From assembly GCA_007280915.1 (NCBI GenBank), contig QYQL01000100.1, positions 1-43,131 on the forward strand: 43,131 nucleotides of DNA. Reading direction: 5' to 3'. Every line of letters begins with the position of its first letter. Position 1 is the first letter of the stretch. The notes under the pieces were generated by a model that saw nothing but the letters and a program-made list of their open reading frames with translations, was not told where the DNA came from and did not search any database. Origin of the DNA: Verrucomicrobiaceae bacterium (GTDB taxonomy: Bacteria > Verrucomicrobiota > Verrucomicrobiia > Chthoniobacterales > Terrimicrobiaceae). Shown in pieces: positions 16,575 to 24,119 of the stretch. Both the position numbers and the translations under genes were made by a program.

Positions 16575-16779
16575 AACCGCAGATTAACGAATCGGTCATC
16601 GTCGAGCGCAAATCACAGGCATCAATCGGAGCCGTCGAGGACGCCCAAGTCATCAACTACCTCCGGATCACGGGCCTCGGACGAGCCGTCCTCCTCAACT
16701 TCGGAACCCCTTCCCATCAATACAAACGTCTAGTCCTCTCCAATAAATAATCTGCGCAAATCTGCGCAAATCTGCGGCT
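16575..16779 (+). mobile_element. GxxExxY element remnant (copy 2, internally deleted)
   Basis: One left decamer (CGCAGATTAA at 16578) runs straight into the middle of a GxxExxY gene (gaatcggtcatcgtcgag, also found in copy 1 at about 14838). It continues to a complete right end with ATCTGCG at 16750, 16760 and 16770. The junction TTAACG/ACGAATCGG shares the bases ACG with both parents, which fits a deletion at a short direct repeat. The right end is 20-odd bases upstream of the second decarboxylase. Confidence 0.65.
16589..16750 (+). pseudogene. GxxExxY C-terminal fragment
   Basis: This is only the last 53 codons of a GxxExxY gene: ESVIVERKSQASIGAVEDAQ, then VINYLRITGLGRAVLLNFGT and PSHQYKRLVLSNK. 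It aligns codon for codon with the end of copy 1 but differs at many positions (ERKSQ for ECKAQ, INYLRITGLG for INCLRITSLE), so it is not a recent duplicate. It has no start codon and no name motif, so it cannot be functional. Confidence 0.75.
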
Positions 16780-16801
16780 AAAACTTCCACCACCCACTCC
16801 T

Positions 16802-19051
16802 ATGATTGAACGTCGTTCCAAAATCCTCCGTCACCGCGTCCTCCTTGTGGATGACGATCTTGAAATCTCCAGCGCGGAGGGCCGCGCTGCCCTGATGCTC
16901 AAATCCGAGCTCGAACTCTCGGACGTCGATGTCGTCTGTGCGCCGGGCGCGAGCGACGGCCGGAGCCTCTTCCTCTCCGACGCCGGACTTCACGGCATCC
17001 TCCTCGACTGGACGCTCGGCAACAACCCCGACGACCCGCACACCGCCGCCCTCGAACTCATCCGGTTCATCCGCTCGCGGAATGAGAAGATCCCGATTTT
17101 CCTGCTCACCGACCGGGGCCGCAGCTCGGGGCTGTCCGAGGAGGTCCTCTCGCTGGTCAGCGAACTCATCTGGCTGATGGAGGACAGCGCGCCGTTCATC
17201 GGCGGCCGGATCGAGGCAGCGATCAAGCAATATTCGAGCGGGCTGCTCGGGCCGATGGCCTCGGCGCTCATCGAGTTCGATCTCGTCCACGAGTATTCCT
17301 GGCACACGCCCGGACACACCGGGGGCACTGCGTTCCAGAAGTCCCCGGCAGGACGGCTTTTCTACGACTACTTCGGCGAGGCGATGTTCCGCAGCGACCT
17401 TTCGATCAGCGTCGGCGAGCTGGGCTCACTCCTCGACCACACCGGCCCGATCGGCGAAGGCGAAAAATACGCGGCAAAGGTCTTCGGCGCGCACCGCACG
17501 TATTCGGTGACGAACGGAACCTCCACCTCGAACCGCATCATCTGGATGGCCTGCGTCGGACGCGGACAGAAGATCTGGGTCGACCGGAACTGCCACAAGT
17601 CGAACGAGCAGGGGATCACGATGACTGGTGCTGTGCCGCATTACCTCATGCCCACGCGCAACCGCTATGGTCTCATCGGTCCGATCCCGCCGGAAAATCT
17701 TCTGGCGAAAAAACTCACCGAGGGAGGCCGTCCGGTCCACGCGGTGATCACGAACTCAACCTACGACGGGCTCACCTACAACGTGGGCCGCGTGCTTGAG
17801 GTCGTCGGCGACGCGCTGGATCGCATCCACTTCGACGAGGCCTGGTATGGCTACGCGCGCTTTCATCCACTCTACCGCGGACGCTTCGCCATGCGGGGGA
17901 ACCCAAAGGACCACCCGTCCGATGCGCCCACGATCTTCGCAACCCACTCGACGCACAAGCTCCTCGCCGCCCTCTCGCAGGCGTCGTTCATCCACGTCCG
18001 CGACGGCCGCAACACAATCGATCATGCGCGGTTCAACGAGTCGTTCATGATGCACGGCTCCACCTCGCCGTTCTACCCGATCATCGCCTCGAACGACGTG
18101 AGCGCTTCGATGATGGACGGCAAGGGAGGGGAAGTTCTCGTCGAGGAATCGATCCGCGAGGCGGTCGCATTCCGCCAGATGGTGACCCGCCTCTGGCGGG
18201 AGCACGACGACAGCGGCGACTGGTTTTTTCAAACCTGGAACCCAACCTCTGTCAAGAATCCTCACACCGGCAAACAGGAGGCCTTCGAGGCAGCGAGCCC
18301 GGACCTCCTCGTCAGCGAGCCATCCTGCTGGGTTTTGCATCCGGGCGATACCTGGCACGGGTTCGACCTTGAAGACGACTACTGCATGCTTGATCCGATC
18401 AAGGTCTCGGTCGTCACGCCGGGCGTGAATATCGACGGCTCAATTGCGGAGATGGGCTTCCCGGCAACACTGCTCACCGCCTACCTCGATGCCCGCGGGA
18501 TCGTCGTTGAGAAGACCAGCGACTACGCGATCCTGTTCCTGTTTTCCCTCGGCATCACGAATGCCAAGTGGAGCACGCTCGTGCATGCCCTGCTCGCGTT
18601 CAAGCGCGACTACGACGCCAACGCGCCGCTCTCCGAATGCATCCCGTCGGTTGCCGGATTCTACCCGGGCAATGGGCTCCGCGACCTCGCCGACAAAATG
18701 CAGGCGCACATGAAAACCGGAGGGATCCTCCAGTCCCAGGCCAAGGCATTTTCCGTGCTGCCGGAAATGGCGATGACTCCCGCGGACTGCTACCAGAAGC
18801 TCGTGGCAAACGAGGTCGAGAGGATCAGCGTCGAGGACGCCTCGGGGCGCACCGCCGCCACCGGCTTGGTCCCGTATCCTCCCGGTATCCCGATGGTCAT
18901 GCCCGGCGAAAAACTTGGGACAAAAAAGGAACCGTTCCTTGCCTACCTCCTCGCCATCCAGGAATGGGACCGCAAATTCCCCGGGTTCGCCCACGACACC
19001 CATGGAATTGAGCCGGAGGACGGCGTCTACAAGCTCCTGGTCCTGAAATGA
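16802..19051 (+). CDS. Second Orn/Lys/Arg decarboxylase, LdcA/AdiA-like
   Basis: A PLP-dependent basic amino acid decarboxylase of 749 residues, paralogous to the AdiA upstream. It has a receiver-like wing domain (HRVLLVDDDLEISS; IPIFLLTDRGRSSG). The PLP domain has HTPGHTGGTAFQKSPAGRLF, SDLSISVGELGSLLDHTGP, TNGTSTSNRIIW, VITNSTYDGLTYN, HFDEAWYGYARFHP and the PLP lysine K386 in FATHSTHKLLAALSQAS. The C-terminus has GIVVEKTSDYAILFLFSLG and VPYPPGIPMVMPGE. HTPGHTGG, SDLSISVxELGSLLDHTGP and NGTSTSN are lysine-decarboxylase-like (CadA, and Pseudomonas LdcA of similar length), while the flanks are closer to AdiA. Lysine is the best guess and ornithine is possible. It overlaps the next gene by ATGA. 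Confidence 0.88.
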   Translation: MIERRSKILRHRVLLVDDDLEISSAEGRAALMLKSELELSDVDVVCAPGASDGRSLFLSDAGLHGILLDWTLGNNPDDPHTAALELIRFIRSRNEKIPIFLLTDRGRSSGLSEEVLSLVSELIWLMEDSAPFIGGRIEAAIKQYSSGLLGPMASALIEFDLVHEYSWHTPGHTGGTAFQKSPAGRLFYDYFGEAMFRSDLSISVGELGSLLDHTGPIGEGEKYAAKVFGAHRTYSVTNGTSTSNRIIWMACVGRGQKIWVDRNCHKSNEQGITMTGAVPHYLMPTRNRYGLIGPIPPENLLAKKLTEGGRPVHAVITNSTYDGLTYNVGRVLEVVGDALDRIHFDEAWYGYARFHPLYRGRFAMRGNPKDHPSDAPTIFATHSTHKLLAALSQASFIHVRDGRNTIDHARFNESFMMHGSTSPFYPIIASNDVSASMMDGKGGEVLVEESIREAVAFRQMVTRLWREHDDSGDWFFQTWNPTSVKNPHTGKQEAFEAASPDLLVSEPSCWVLHPGDTWHGFDLEDDYCMLDPIKVSVVTPGVNIDGSIAEMGFPATLLTAYLDARGIVVEKTSDYAILFLFSLGITNAKWSTLVHALLAFKRDYDANAPLSECIPSVAGFYPGNGLRDLADKMQAHMKTGGILQSQAKAFSVLPEMAMTPADCYQKLVANEVERISVEDASGRTAATGLVPYPPGIPMVMPGEKLGTKKEPFLAYLLAIQEWDRKFPGFAHDTHGIEPEDGVYKLLVLK

Positions 19052-19695
19052 CAACCATCCGGAAATCCGAGCGCACGACGATCCACCGTCTGCCGAAGCT
19101 GGGCTCCTACGACCGTGATCTTATCCACGGGATCATTGACCGGACCACGCTGTGCCATGCGGGTTTCGTCCATGAGGGCACCCCGGTCGTCATCCCCTGC
19201 CTGCACGGACGCGAGAGCGACATGCTCTACTTCCACGGGGCACGGATGAGCAGGCTCATGCAGGCGCTCGTTTCCGGCGCTGAAATCTGCGCGGTCTTCA
19301 CGCTGTTCAACGGGCTCGTGATGGCGAGGGCTTCATTCGCCCACTCAGCCCAATACGAATCCGTCATCGCGTATGCTACGGGGTTCGACATCCCGGAGCC
19401 GGACTCGAAACTGCGCGCGCTCAAAGCCATTTCGGATCACCTTTTTCCCGGTCGGTGGGAAGACGTCCGCCCGCCAACCGAGCAGGAACTCGCCGCCACC
19501 TGCGTCGCCGGAATCACGGTTACCGAGGCCTCGGCCAAAATCAGCTCGAAAGGTCCCGAGGACCGGCCCGGCGACATGGACTGGCCCGCATGGGCTGGCG
19601 TCATCCCCGCACGGACCGCCTACGGACCTCCCCAACAGGACCCGTCGCAAAATTCATCGATCCCGTTCCCGGAATATCTGAACCAGCTATTCTGA
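19048..19695 (+). CDS. PNPOx-fold FMN-binding family protein (Pyridox_ox_2 type)
   Basis: A 215-residue soluble protein with a split-barrel flavin-binding fold. Family landmarks are the opening HRLPKLGSYDRDLIHGIIDR, LCHAGFVHEGTPVVIPCLHG, LYFHGARMSRLMQAL, FNGLVMARASFAHSAQYESV, LKAISDHLFPGRWEDVRPPT and a C-terminal WAGVIPARTAYGPPQQDP. This family binds FMN and sometimes other cofactors, and most members lack proven activity; it is not the classical PdxH. The ATGA overlap with the PLP-dependent decarboxylase implies coupled translation, so a link to cofactor supply or redox repair is tempting but unproven. No Shine-Dalgarno tract is seen. Confidence 0.82.
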   Translation: MTTIRKSERTTIHRLPKLGSYDRDLIHGIIDRTTLCHAGFVHEGTPVVIPCLHGRESDMLYFHGARMSRLMQALVSGAEICAVFTLFNGLVMARASFAHSAQYESVIAYATGFDIPEPDSKLRALKAISDHLFPGRWEDVRPPTEQELAATCVAGITVTEASAKISSKGPEDRPGDMDWPAWAGVIPARTAYGPPQQDPSQNSSIPFPEYLNQLF

Positions 19696-19728
19696 TGGAG
19701 CCCGGAGTGGACAGGAAGGAACCCACAC

Positions 19729-19769
19729 TTGCATCGATTACAAGATCGTAATACGATAATGCCATCGAT
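19729..19769 (+). promoter_or_regulatory. vapBC promoter and probable operator
   Basis: TTGCAT at 19729-19734 and TACGAT at 19752-19757 are 17 bases apart, a good sigma-70 arrangement. Between and over them lies an imperfect dyad: ATCGATTAC, six bases, then GTAATACGAT (19733-19757). CATCGAT recurs at 19763-19769, just before the ATG. AbrB-type antitoxins repress their own operon by binding such dyads, so this is a likely operator. Confidence 0.5.
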
Positions 19770-19976
19770 ATGAATACCGTGACAGTTTCCCCAAAATATC
19801 AGGTCGTCATCCCGCAGGCGATCCGGCAGGCATTGCAATTGGTTCCCGGCGAAAAGATGCGGGTGATGCGATGCGAGGACCGCATCGAATTGATCCCCGT
19901 CCGCCTCATCAGGGAAATGCGCGGATTTTTGAGGGGAATCGACACCTCGGTCGAGCGGGAGGGAGATCGTCTGTGA
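19770..19976 (+). CDS. vapB: AbrB/MazE-fold antitoxin VapB
   Basis: A protein of 68 residues with the SpoVT-AbrB swapped-hairpin pattern: VTVSPKYQVVIPQAIRQALQ, LVPGEKMRVMRCEDRIELIP. A short C-terminal tail (MRGFLRGIDTSVEREGDRL) should wrap the toxin. It binds and silences VapC and probably represses the operon through the dyad upstream. The start has no Shine-Dalgarno tract. It overlaps vapC by four bases (GTGA). Confidence 0.88.
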   Translation: MNTVTVSPKYQVVIPQAIRQALQLVPGEKMRVMRCEDRIELIPVRLIREMRGFLRGIDTSVEREGDRL

Positions 19977-20344
19977 GCCGGAGCAACGTGGTCGATTCCT
20001 CGGCCTGGCTCGAGTATCTCGCGGATACAAAACAGGCCGCCCACTTTGCAAAAGCCCTTCAGGACCCGGACCACTTGGTTGTTCCGGTCCTCACGATTTA
20101 CGAGGTGTTCAAAAAAGTGTTGCGGGAACGCGGCGAAGGGGCTGCCTTGCAGGTCGCCAGCCTCATGCAGGCCGGAACGGTCGTGGATGTCGATCCGTCG
20201 CTGGCGCTGGAGGCGGCCCGGCATTCATTGCCTCTCGCGGACAGCATCATTTATGCAACCGCCGTGAGCTGCGGAGCAATTCTTTGGACGCAGGACGAGC
20301 ATTTCAAAGATCTGCCGGACGTCCGCTACTTTCCCAAACGATAG
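19973..20344 (+). CDS. vapC: PIN-domain RNase toxin VapC
   Basis: A protein of 123 residues starting at a GTG that overlaps the vapB stop. PIN acidic residues are in place: VVDSSAWLEYL (first Asp), LTIYEVFKKV (Glu), LADSIIYATAV (Asp) and WTQDEHFKDLP (last acidic pair). VapC toxins cleave initiator tRNA or rRNA loops; the target here is unknown. The frame stays open upstream inside vapB, but the GTG fits both family length and coupling. Its stop is 8 bases before the sensor-CorA gene. Confidence 0.87.
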   Translation: MSRSNVVDSSAWLEYLADTKQAAHFAKALQDPDHLVVPVLTIYEVFKKVLRERGEGAALQVASLMQAGTVVDVDPSLALEAARHSLPLADSIIYATAVSCGAILWTQDEHFKDLPDVRYFPKR

Positions 20345-20352
20345 TGGTCCGC

Positions 20353-21813
20353 ATGGAAATGCATTTGAAAACAGATCACGCCAATTCCGGAGCCTCTGGC
20401 AGGCGGGGGAGGCTCAGGCAGTTTCTCGGGCGTCTTCTGAGCCGTGAAGTCATGGGATTCATGGCCATCGTGGCCATGGGGATGGCGCTGCAGGCCCTTG
20501 TGTTCGGGGTTCCAAAGGAACTGCACGAGTTCATGCGGTGGACCCAGATCGGCGTTTTTGCCCTTTTCACCGCCGAGTATGCGGGCGGATTTCTGCAGGC
20601 GGAGGACCGCTGGAAATACCTGATCCGCCCGTCGCGGCTGTTCGACCTCGTGATTCTCGGAGCGGCGCTGTCCTCGTTTTTTCCATGGGTCGAGGACGAA
20701 CTCGTCCACGCGCAGGCGCTCCAGATCCTGCGACTCGGGCCGATCCTGTTCTTCGGCTATGTGAGCACGAAGGATATCGCCCAGCAGCTCTTCGCGGAGG
20801 AAACCGAGCCGGTGGTGCCCGTGCCGGAGTTCTTCCGGCTGGTGGAGGAGGGCGATTCGTTCCGCTCGGATCCCGTGCCGGAGGAGGAGCTTCTCGCATG
20901 GGCGCGCGCTCCGGAACGCGCCGGATTTTTTGTCTGCCGGGGAAAGCTCACCGAAGGGCTGGCCGACAAGCTCGCCGGGAACGCCATGCCGCCCTCGCTC
21001 CTGCGCAACGCGCTCAGCGAATCCGGATTTCCGCGGTTCCTCGAACTGGGCTCGATGCATGTCTTCGCGGCGGCCATGCCTCTCGTCCATCCGGAGGCTC
21101 CCGCCGTCCACCGGGTCTCGCGCTCGCCGTTCGTCGTGGTCCTCACTGAGAAAAGCGTGCTGCTCCTCAACTCGAGCGGGCCGGAGATCCCGCAGGAGGT
21201 GCGCAAGCTGATGGCCGCCGAAAAGCTGTTTTCCGACCAGCCGCTGCCGGTCCGGTTCATGGCGGGAGCGTTCAAGCTCCTGCTGGAGCGCTACGAAGCC
21301 GCAGCCAGCCAGATTGAGGAGGAAATCCGCAACGAAGAACTCCAGCCGCTCGAACGCACGGGCGGAGGCATCTACCGCGAATTCTACTTCCTGCGCCGCA
21401 CGCTCTCCGGCCTCAAATCCGACCTCTGGAGGCTCAAGCACATCTTCCACAACCTCGCCGACGGCCGCCGCCACCTGCCATTCAGTCACGTCAAGCTCGA
21501 GGATTTTTTCGCCCTTGTCAGCCACTCCGCCGACTTCTGCTACGACACGTTCGAGCAACTCGAAGACAAGGCATCCGCCGTGATCGACCTCCGGATCAAC
21601 CTCGTGTCATTTGAAATGAATAAATTCATGGGCCTCATCGCGGTGATCACCGCTGTCGGCTTGATCCCGACCGCCATGAGCGGACTTCTTGGCATGAACA
21701 TCCTCGGCGTCAACTTCCCGATCACGTTCGGCAACGTCGTCTTTCTCTGCGCGCTCCTCATCATCCTCACCCTCTACGTCATGCGCCTGAGCGGATGGCT
21801 CAAATTCCGGTGA
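20353..21813 (+). CDS. Voltage-sensor-like domain fused to CorA-type cation channel
   Basis: A 486-residue protein with two membrane parts. The N-terminal part has four predicted helices (about residues 33-52, 62-82, 95-113 and 121-138). They resemble S1-S4 of voltage-sensing domains: an S2-like FALFTAEYAGGF with E75, an S3-like RLFDLVILGAALSSF with D98, and an S4-like ALQILRLGPILFFGYV. A cytoplasmic region with a long helical stretch follows (FMAGAFKLLLERYEAAASQI to LEDKASAVIDLRINLVSFEM). CorA-type pore helices close the protein, with the GMN signature at residues 447-449 (SGLLGMNILGVNFPITFGN) and a basic tail (LSGWLKFR). CorA proteins conduct Mg2+ or other divalent ions as pentamers. The S4-like helix has only one Arg, so voltage sensing may be weak or absent. 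The usual acidic MPEL loop after GMN is missing. Confidence 0.75.
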   Translation: MEMHLKTDHANSGASGRRGRLRQFLGRLLSREVMGFMAIVAMGMALQALVFGVPKELHEFMRWTQIGVFALFTAEYAGGFLQAEDRWKYLIRPSRLFDLVILGAALSSFFPWVEDELVHAQALQILRLGPILFFGYVSTKDIAQQLFAEETEPVVPVPEFFRLVEEGDSFRSDPVPEEELLAWARAPERAGFFVCRGKLTEGLADKLAGNAMPPSLLRNALSESGFPRFLELGSMHVFAAAMPLVHPEAPAVHRVSRSPFVVVLTEKSVLLLNSSGPEIPQEVRKLMAAEKLFSDQPLPVRFMAGAFKLLLERYEAAASQIEEEIRNEELQPLERTGGGIYREFYFLRRTLSGLKSDLWRLKHIFHNLADGRRHLPFSHVKLEDFFALVSHSADFCYDTFEQLEDKASAVIDLRINLVSFEMNKFMGLIAVITAVGLIPTAMSGLLGMNILGVNFPITFGNVVFLCALLIILTLYVMRLSGWLKFR

Positions 21814-21866
21814 CGACGGGGGGGATTTGTCGTGAGTAAATCCCTCAACTCAGAAACACTCCACGC

Positions 21867-23177
21867 ATGATCGTCCAAAAGAAGATGGGATTGGCAATGG
21901 CCACGGTCCTCGTTCTCGTCAACATGGTCGGAACCGGGATTTTCCTCCTGCCGGTGAGCATGGCATCCGTCGGAAGCATCTCGATTCTCGGCTGGGTGGT
22001 GGCCGGGATCGGCGCGGCGGCGATCGGGCTCATGTTCGCGATGCTGGGCGCCGTCAAGCCCGAGGCTGGCGGACCCTACGCCTACGCCCGCGAGGCCCTC
22101 GGCCCGTATCTCGGATTTCAGACGAACTACATCTACTGGTCGGCCAACCTCGTCGGCAACATCGCGGTGGCCACGACGGTCACCGGATATTTCACCGAGT
22201 TGATCCCGGCGCTCGGAGGCACCGGACGCGAGGCGCTTTTCACGATCATCGTCGTCTGGGTGGCGACCGCCATCAATGTTGGCGGGCCGCGCCTGGTCGG
22301 GTTCTTCACCGGCTGGGGCACAGTCCTGGCCATGATCCCGCTCCTTGCCATCGCGTTTTTCGGGTGGTTCTGGTTCAACCCGCAAATATTCTTCGGGAGC
22401 TGGAACCCTCACCACGATTCCGAATGGAATGCGGTCTCGACGAGCGCGGCATTCGCCCTCTGGGCGTTCATGGGGGTGGAGAGCGCGGCGGTGGCGTCAG
22501 ACGTCATCGAGAACCCGAAGCGCAACGTCCCGCTCGCCACGATGATCGGGCTCGTGATCGCGGGAATTCTCTACATCGCGACCTGCACGGTCCTCATGGG
22601 GATCATGCCCGCCGAGGAACTGGCAAAATCCTCAGCCCCCTTCGCCGATGCCGCCGCAAAGGTCCTCGGCCCGGTCGGCGCGGTCGTCATCGCGCTCTGC
22701 GCGATCTTCAAGGCCGGTTCCTCGCTGGTTGGCTGGACGCTCACGATCAGCCAGTCCGCCGCCGCCGCGGCCAACGACGGGCTCTTCCCGAAAATCTTCG
22801 GACGCCTCGACGCGCGCGGCGTTCCGACCATCAACTTCCTGATCACCGGCATCCTGATGACCCTCATCGTGGTCGCGACCGCCTCCCCGTCGCTAGCCAA
22901 ACAGTTCAACGAGATCATCGACATGGCGATCATCCTCACGATCCTGCCCTACATGTATACCGGCATCGCGTTTTTGAAGATCGGAAAACTCGCCGGAACG
23001 AACCGCTGGCACCACTACCTCGTGGTCTCGATCGTCGCCGTGGTGAGCATCTACTGCCTCTGGGTGGTCGCCGGATCGGACGCCACCCTCACCCGCAACG
23101 CGATGATCATCCTCTTCGCCAGCGTTCCGCTCTACCCGATGATCGCGCGCGGTTTTGAGGACGAGAAAGAGAGTTGA
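21867..23177 (+). CDS. APC amino acid:polyamine antiporter, PotE/CadB-like
   Basis: A 436-residue transporter with about 12 membrane segments, in the basic amino acid antiporter branch with AdiC, CadB and PotE. Conserved points are VLVNMVGTGIFLLPVSMASV, GGPYAYAREALGPYLGFQTN, YIYWSANLVGN, WNPHHDSEWNAVSTSAAFAL, LWAFMGVESAAVASDVIENP, SSLVGWTLTISQSAAAAAND and ASPSLAKQFNEIID. WNPHH and PSLxxQFN occur in PotE (putrescine:ornithine), and GVESAAV in CadB (cadaverine:lysine). It is thus the plausible partner of the second decarboxylase, though vapBC and the sensor-CorA gene lie between. Which amine it carries cannot be settled here. Confidence 0.85.
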   Translation: MIVQKKMGLAMATVLVLVNMVGTGIFLLPVSMASVGSISILGWVVAGIGAAAIGLMFAMLGAVKPEAGGPYAYAREALGPYLGFQTNYIYWSANLVGNIAVATTVTGYFTELIPALGGTGREALFTIIVVWVATAINVGGPRLVGFFTGWGTVLAMIPLLAIAFFGWFWFNPQIFFGSWNPHHDSEWNAVSTSAAFALWAFMGVESAAVASDVIENPKRNVPLATMIGLVIAGILYIATCTVLMGIMPAEELAKSSAPFADAAAKVLGPVGAVVIALCAIFKAGSSLVGWTLTISQSAAAAANDGLFPKIFGRLDARGVPTINFLITGILMTLIVVATASPSLAKQFNEIIDMAIILTILPYMYTGIAFLKIGKLAGTNRWHHYLVVSIVAVVSIYCLWVVAGSDATLTRNAMIILFASVPLYPMIARGFEDEKES

Positions 23178-23244
23178 GATTGCGCCCGGCACAGGGCATG
23201 CTGCATGATTCGTGGCTCGATTGCGCCATGAGAATATTGCCAGC

Positions 23245-24114
23245 ATGAAAATCTACATCGACGGACAATTTTACGACAAGGAGAACGCGAAGATCTCGGT
23301 CTTCGACCACGGGCTGCTTTACGGGGACGGGGTTTTTGAGGGGATCCGCTTCTACAACGGGCGCGTATTCCGGCTCGAGGAACACGTCCGGAGGCTTTTC
23401 GACTCCGCCAAGGCGATCTGCCTTGATGTCGGGCTCACGCAAGACGAAATCTCCGCGGCCGTGGTGGAAACGATCCGCCAGAACGAACTCCGCGACGGAT
23501 ATGTCCGCTTGGTGGTGACGCGCGGCTGCGGCGACCTGGGCCTCAACCCCTCCCTGTGCCCGAAGGCGACGGTGTTCATCATCGCCTCGAAAATCACGCT
23601 CTATTCGCCGGATAAATACGAAAACGGCTTGCACGTGGTCACCTGCGCGACACGCAGGATCGCGCACGGCGCCCTCAGCCCGATGGTCAAGTCGCTGAAC
23701 TACCTCAACAACGTGATGGCAAAAATCGAGGCCCAGCAGGCCGGAGCCGGCGAAGGGCTGATGCTCAACGAGCAGGGCTACGTCGCGGAATGCACGGGGG
23801 ACAACGTTTTCATCGTGAAGAACGGGGAGATATTCACCCCCCCGATCTCCTCCGGCGCGCTCGCGGGCGTGACCCGGGCGGTGGTTCTTGAAATGGCGGA
23901 CGAACTGGGGCTCCGCGTCCTGCAGCCGGAGATGACACGCTACGACATCTACACCGCCGATGAGTGCTTCCTGACCGGCACGGCCGCGGAGGTCATCCCG
24001 GTCGTCCGGCTCGACAACCGCGTGATCGGGGACGGGCTCCCCGGTGCCGTGACGAGGCGGCTGATCGGGCGTTTCCACGAGTTGACAGCGGCGACCGGCG
24101 TGACGATTTATTAA
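23245..24114 (+). CDS. ilvE: Branched-chain amino acid aminotransferase
   Basis: A fold-type IV PLP transaminase of 289 residues that interconverts branched-chain amino acids and their 2-oxo acids. It starts with MKIYIDGQFYDKENAKISVF and DHGLLYGDGVFEGIRFYNGR. The PLP lysine is K149 in LSPMVKSLNYLNNVMAKIEA. Other marks are EGLMLNEQGYVAECTGDNVF, PPISSGALAGVTRAVVLEMA and DECFLTGTAAEVIPVV. An upstream in-frame ATG would add 11 residues outside the family norm. D-amino acid transaminase and 4-amino-4-deoxychorismate lyase share the fold, but EGIRFYNG and LTGTAAE favour IlvE. It begins the unit leading into mcsA, 5 bases away. Confidence 0.88.
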   Translation: MKIYIDGQFYDKENAKISVFDHGLLYGDGVFEGIRFYNGRVFRLEEHVRRLFDSAKAICLDVGLTQDEISAAVVETIRQNELRDGYVRLVVTRGCGDLGLNPSLCPKATVFIIASKITLYSPDKYENGLHVVTCATRRIAHGALSPMVKSLNYLNNVMAKIEAQQAGAGEGLMLNEQGYVAECTGDNVFIVKNGEIFTPPISSGALAGVTRAVVLEMADELGLRVLQPEMTRYDIYTADECFLTGTAAEVIPVVRLDNRVIGDGLPGAVTRRLIGRFHELTAATGVTIY

Positions 24115-24119
24115 CCGGT

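Noticed and set aside
19048-19695. True pyridoxamine 5'-phosphate oxidase (PdxH)
   Set aside because: The motifs match the broader Pyridox_ox_2 family, not PdxH. Activity should not be assumed.
23107-24078. 323-codon minus-strand frame over ilvE
   Set aside because: The plus strand encodes a complete IlvE with its PLP lysine. The antisense product matches nothing I recognise.
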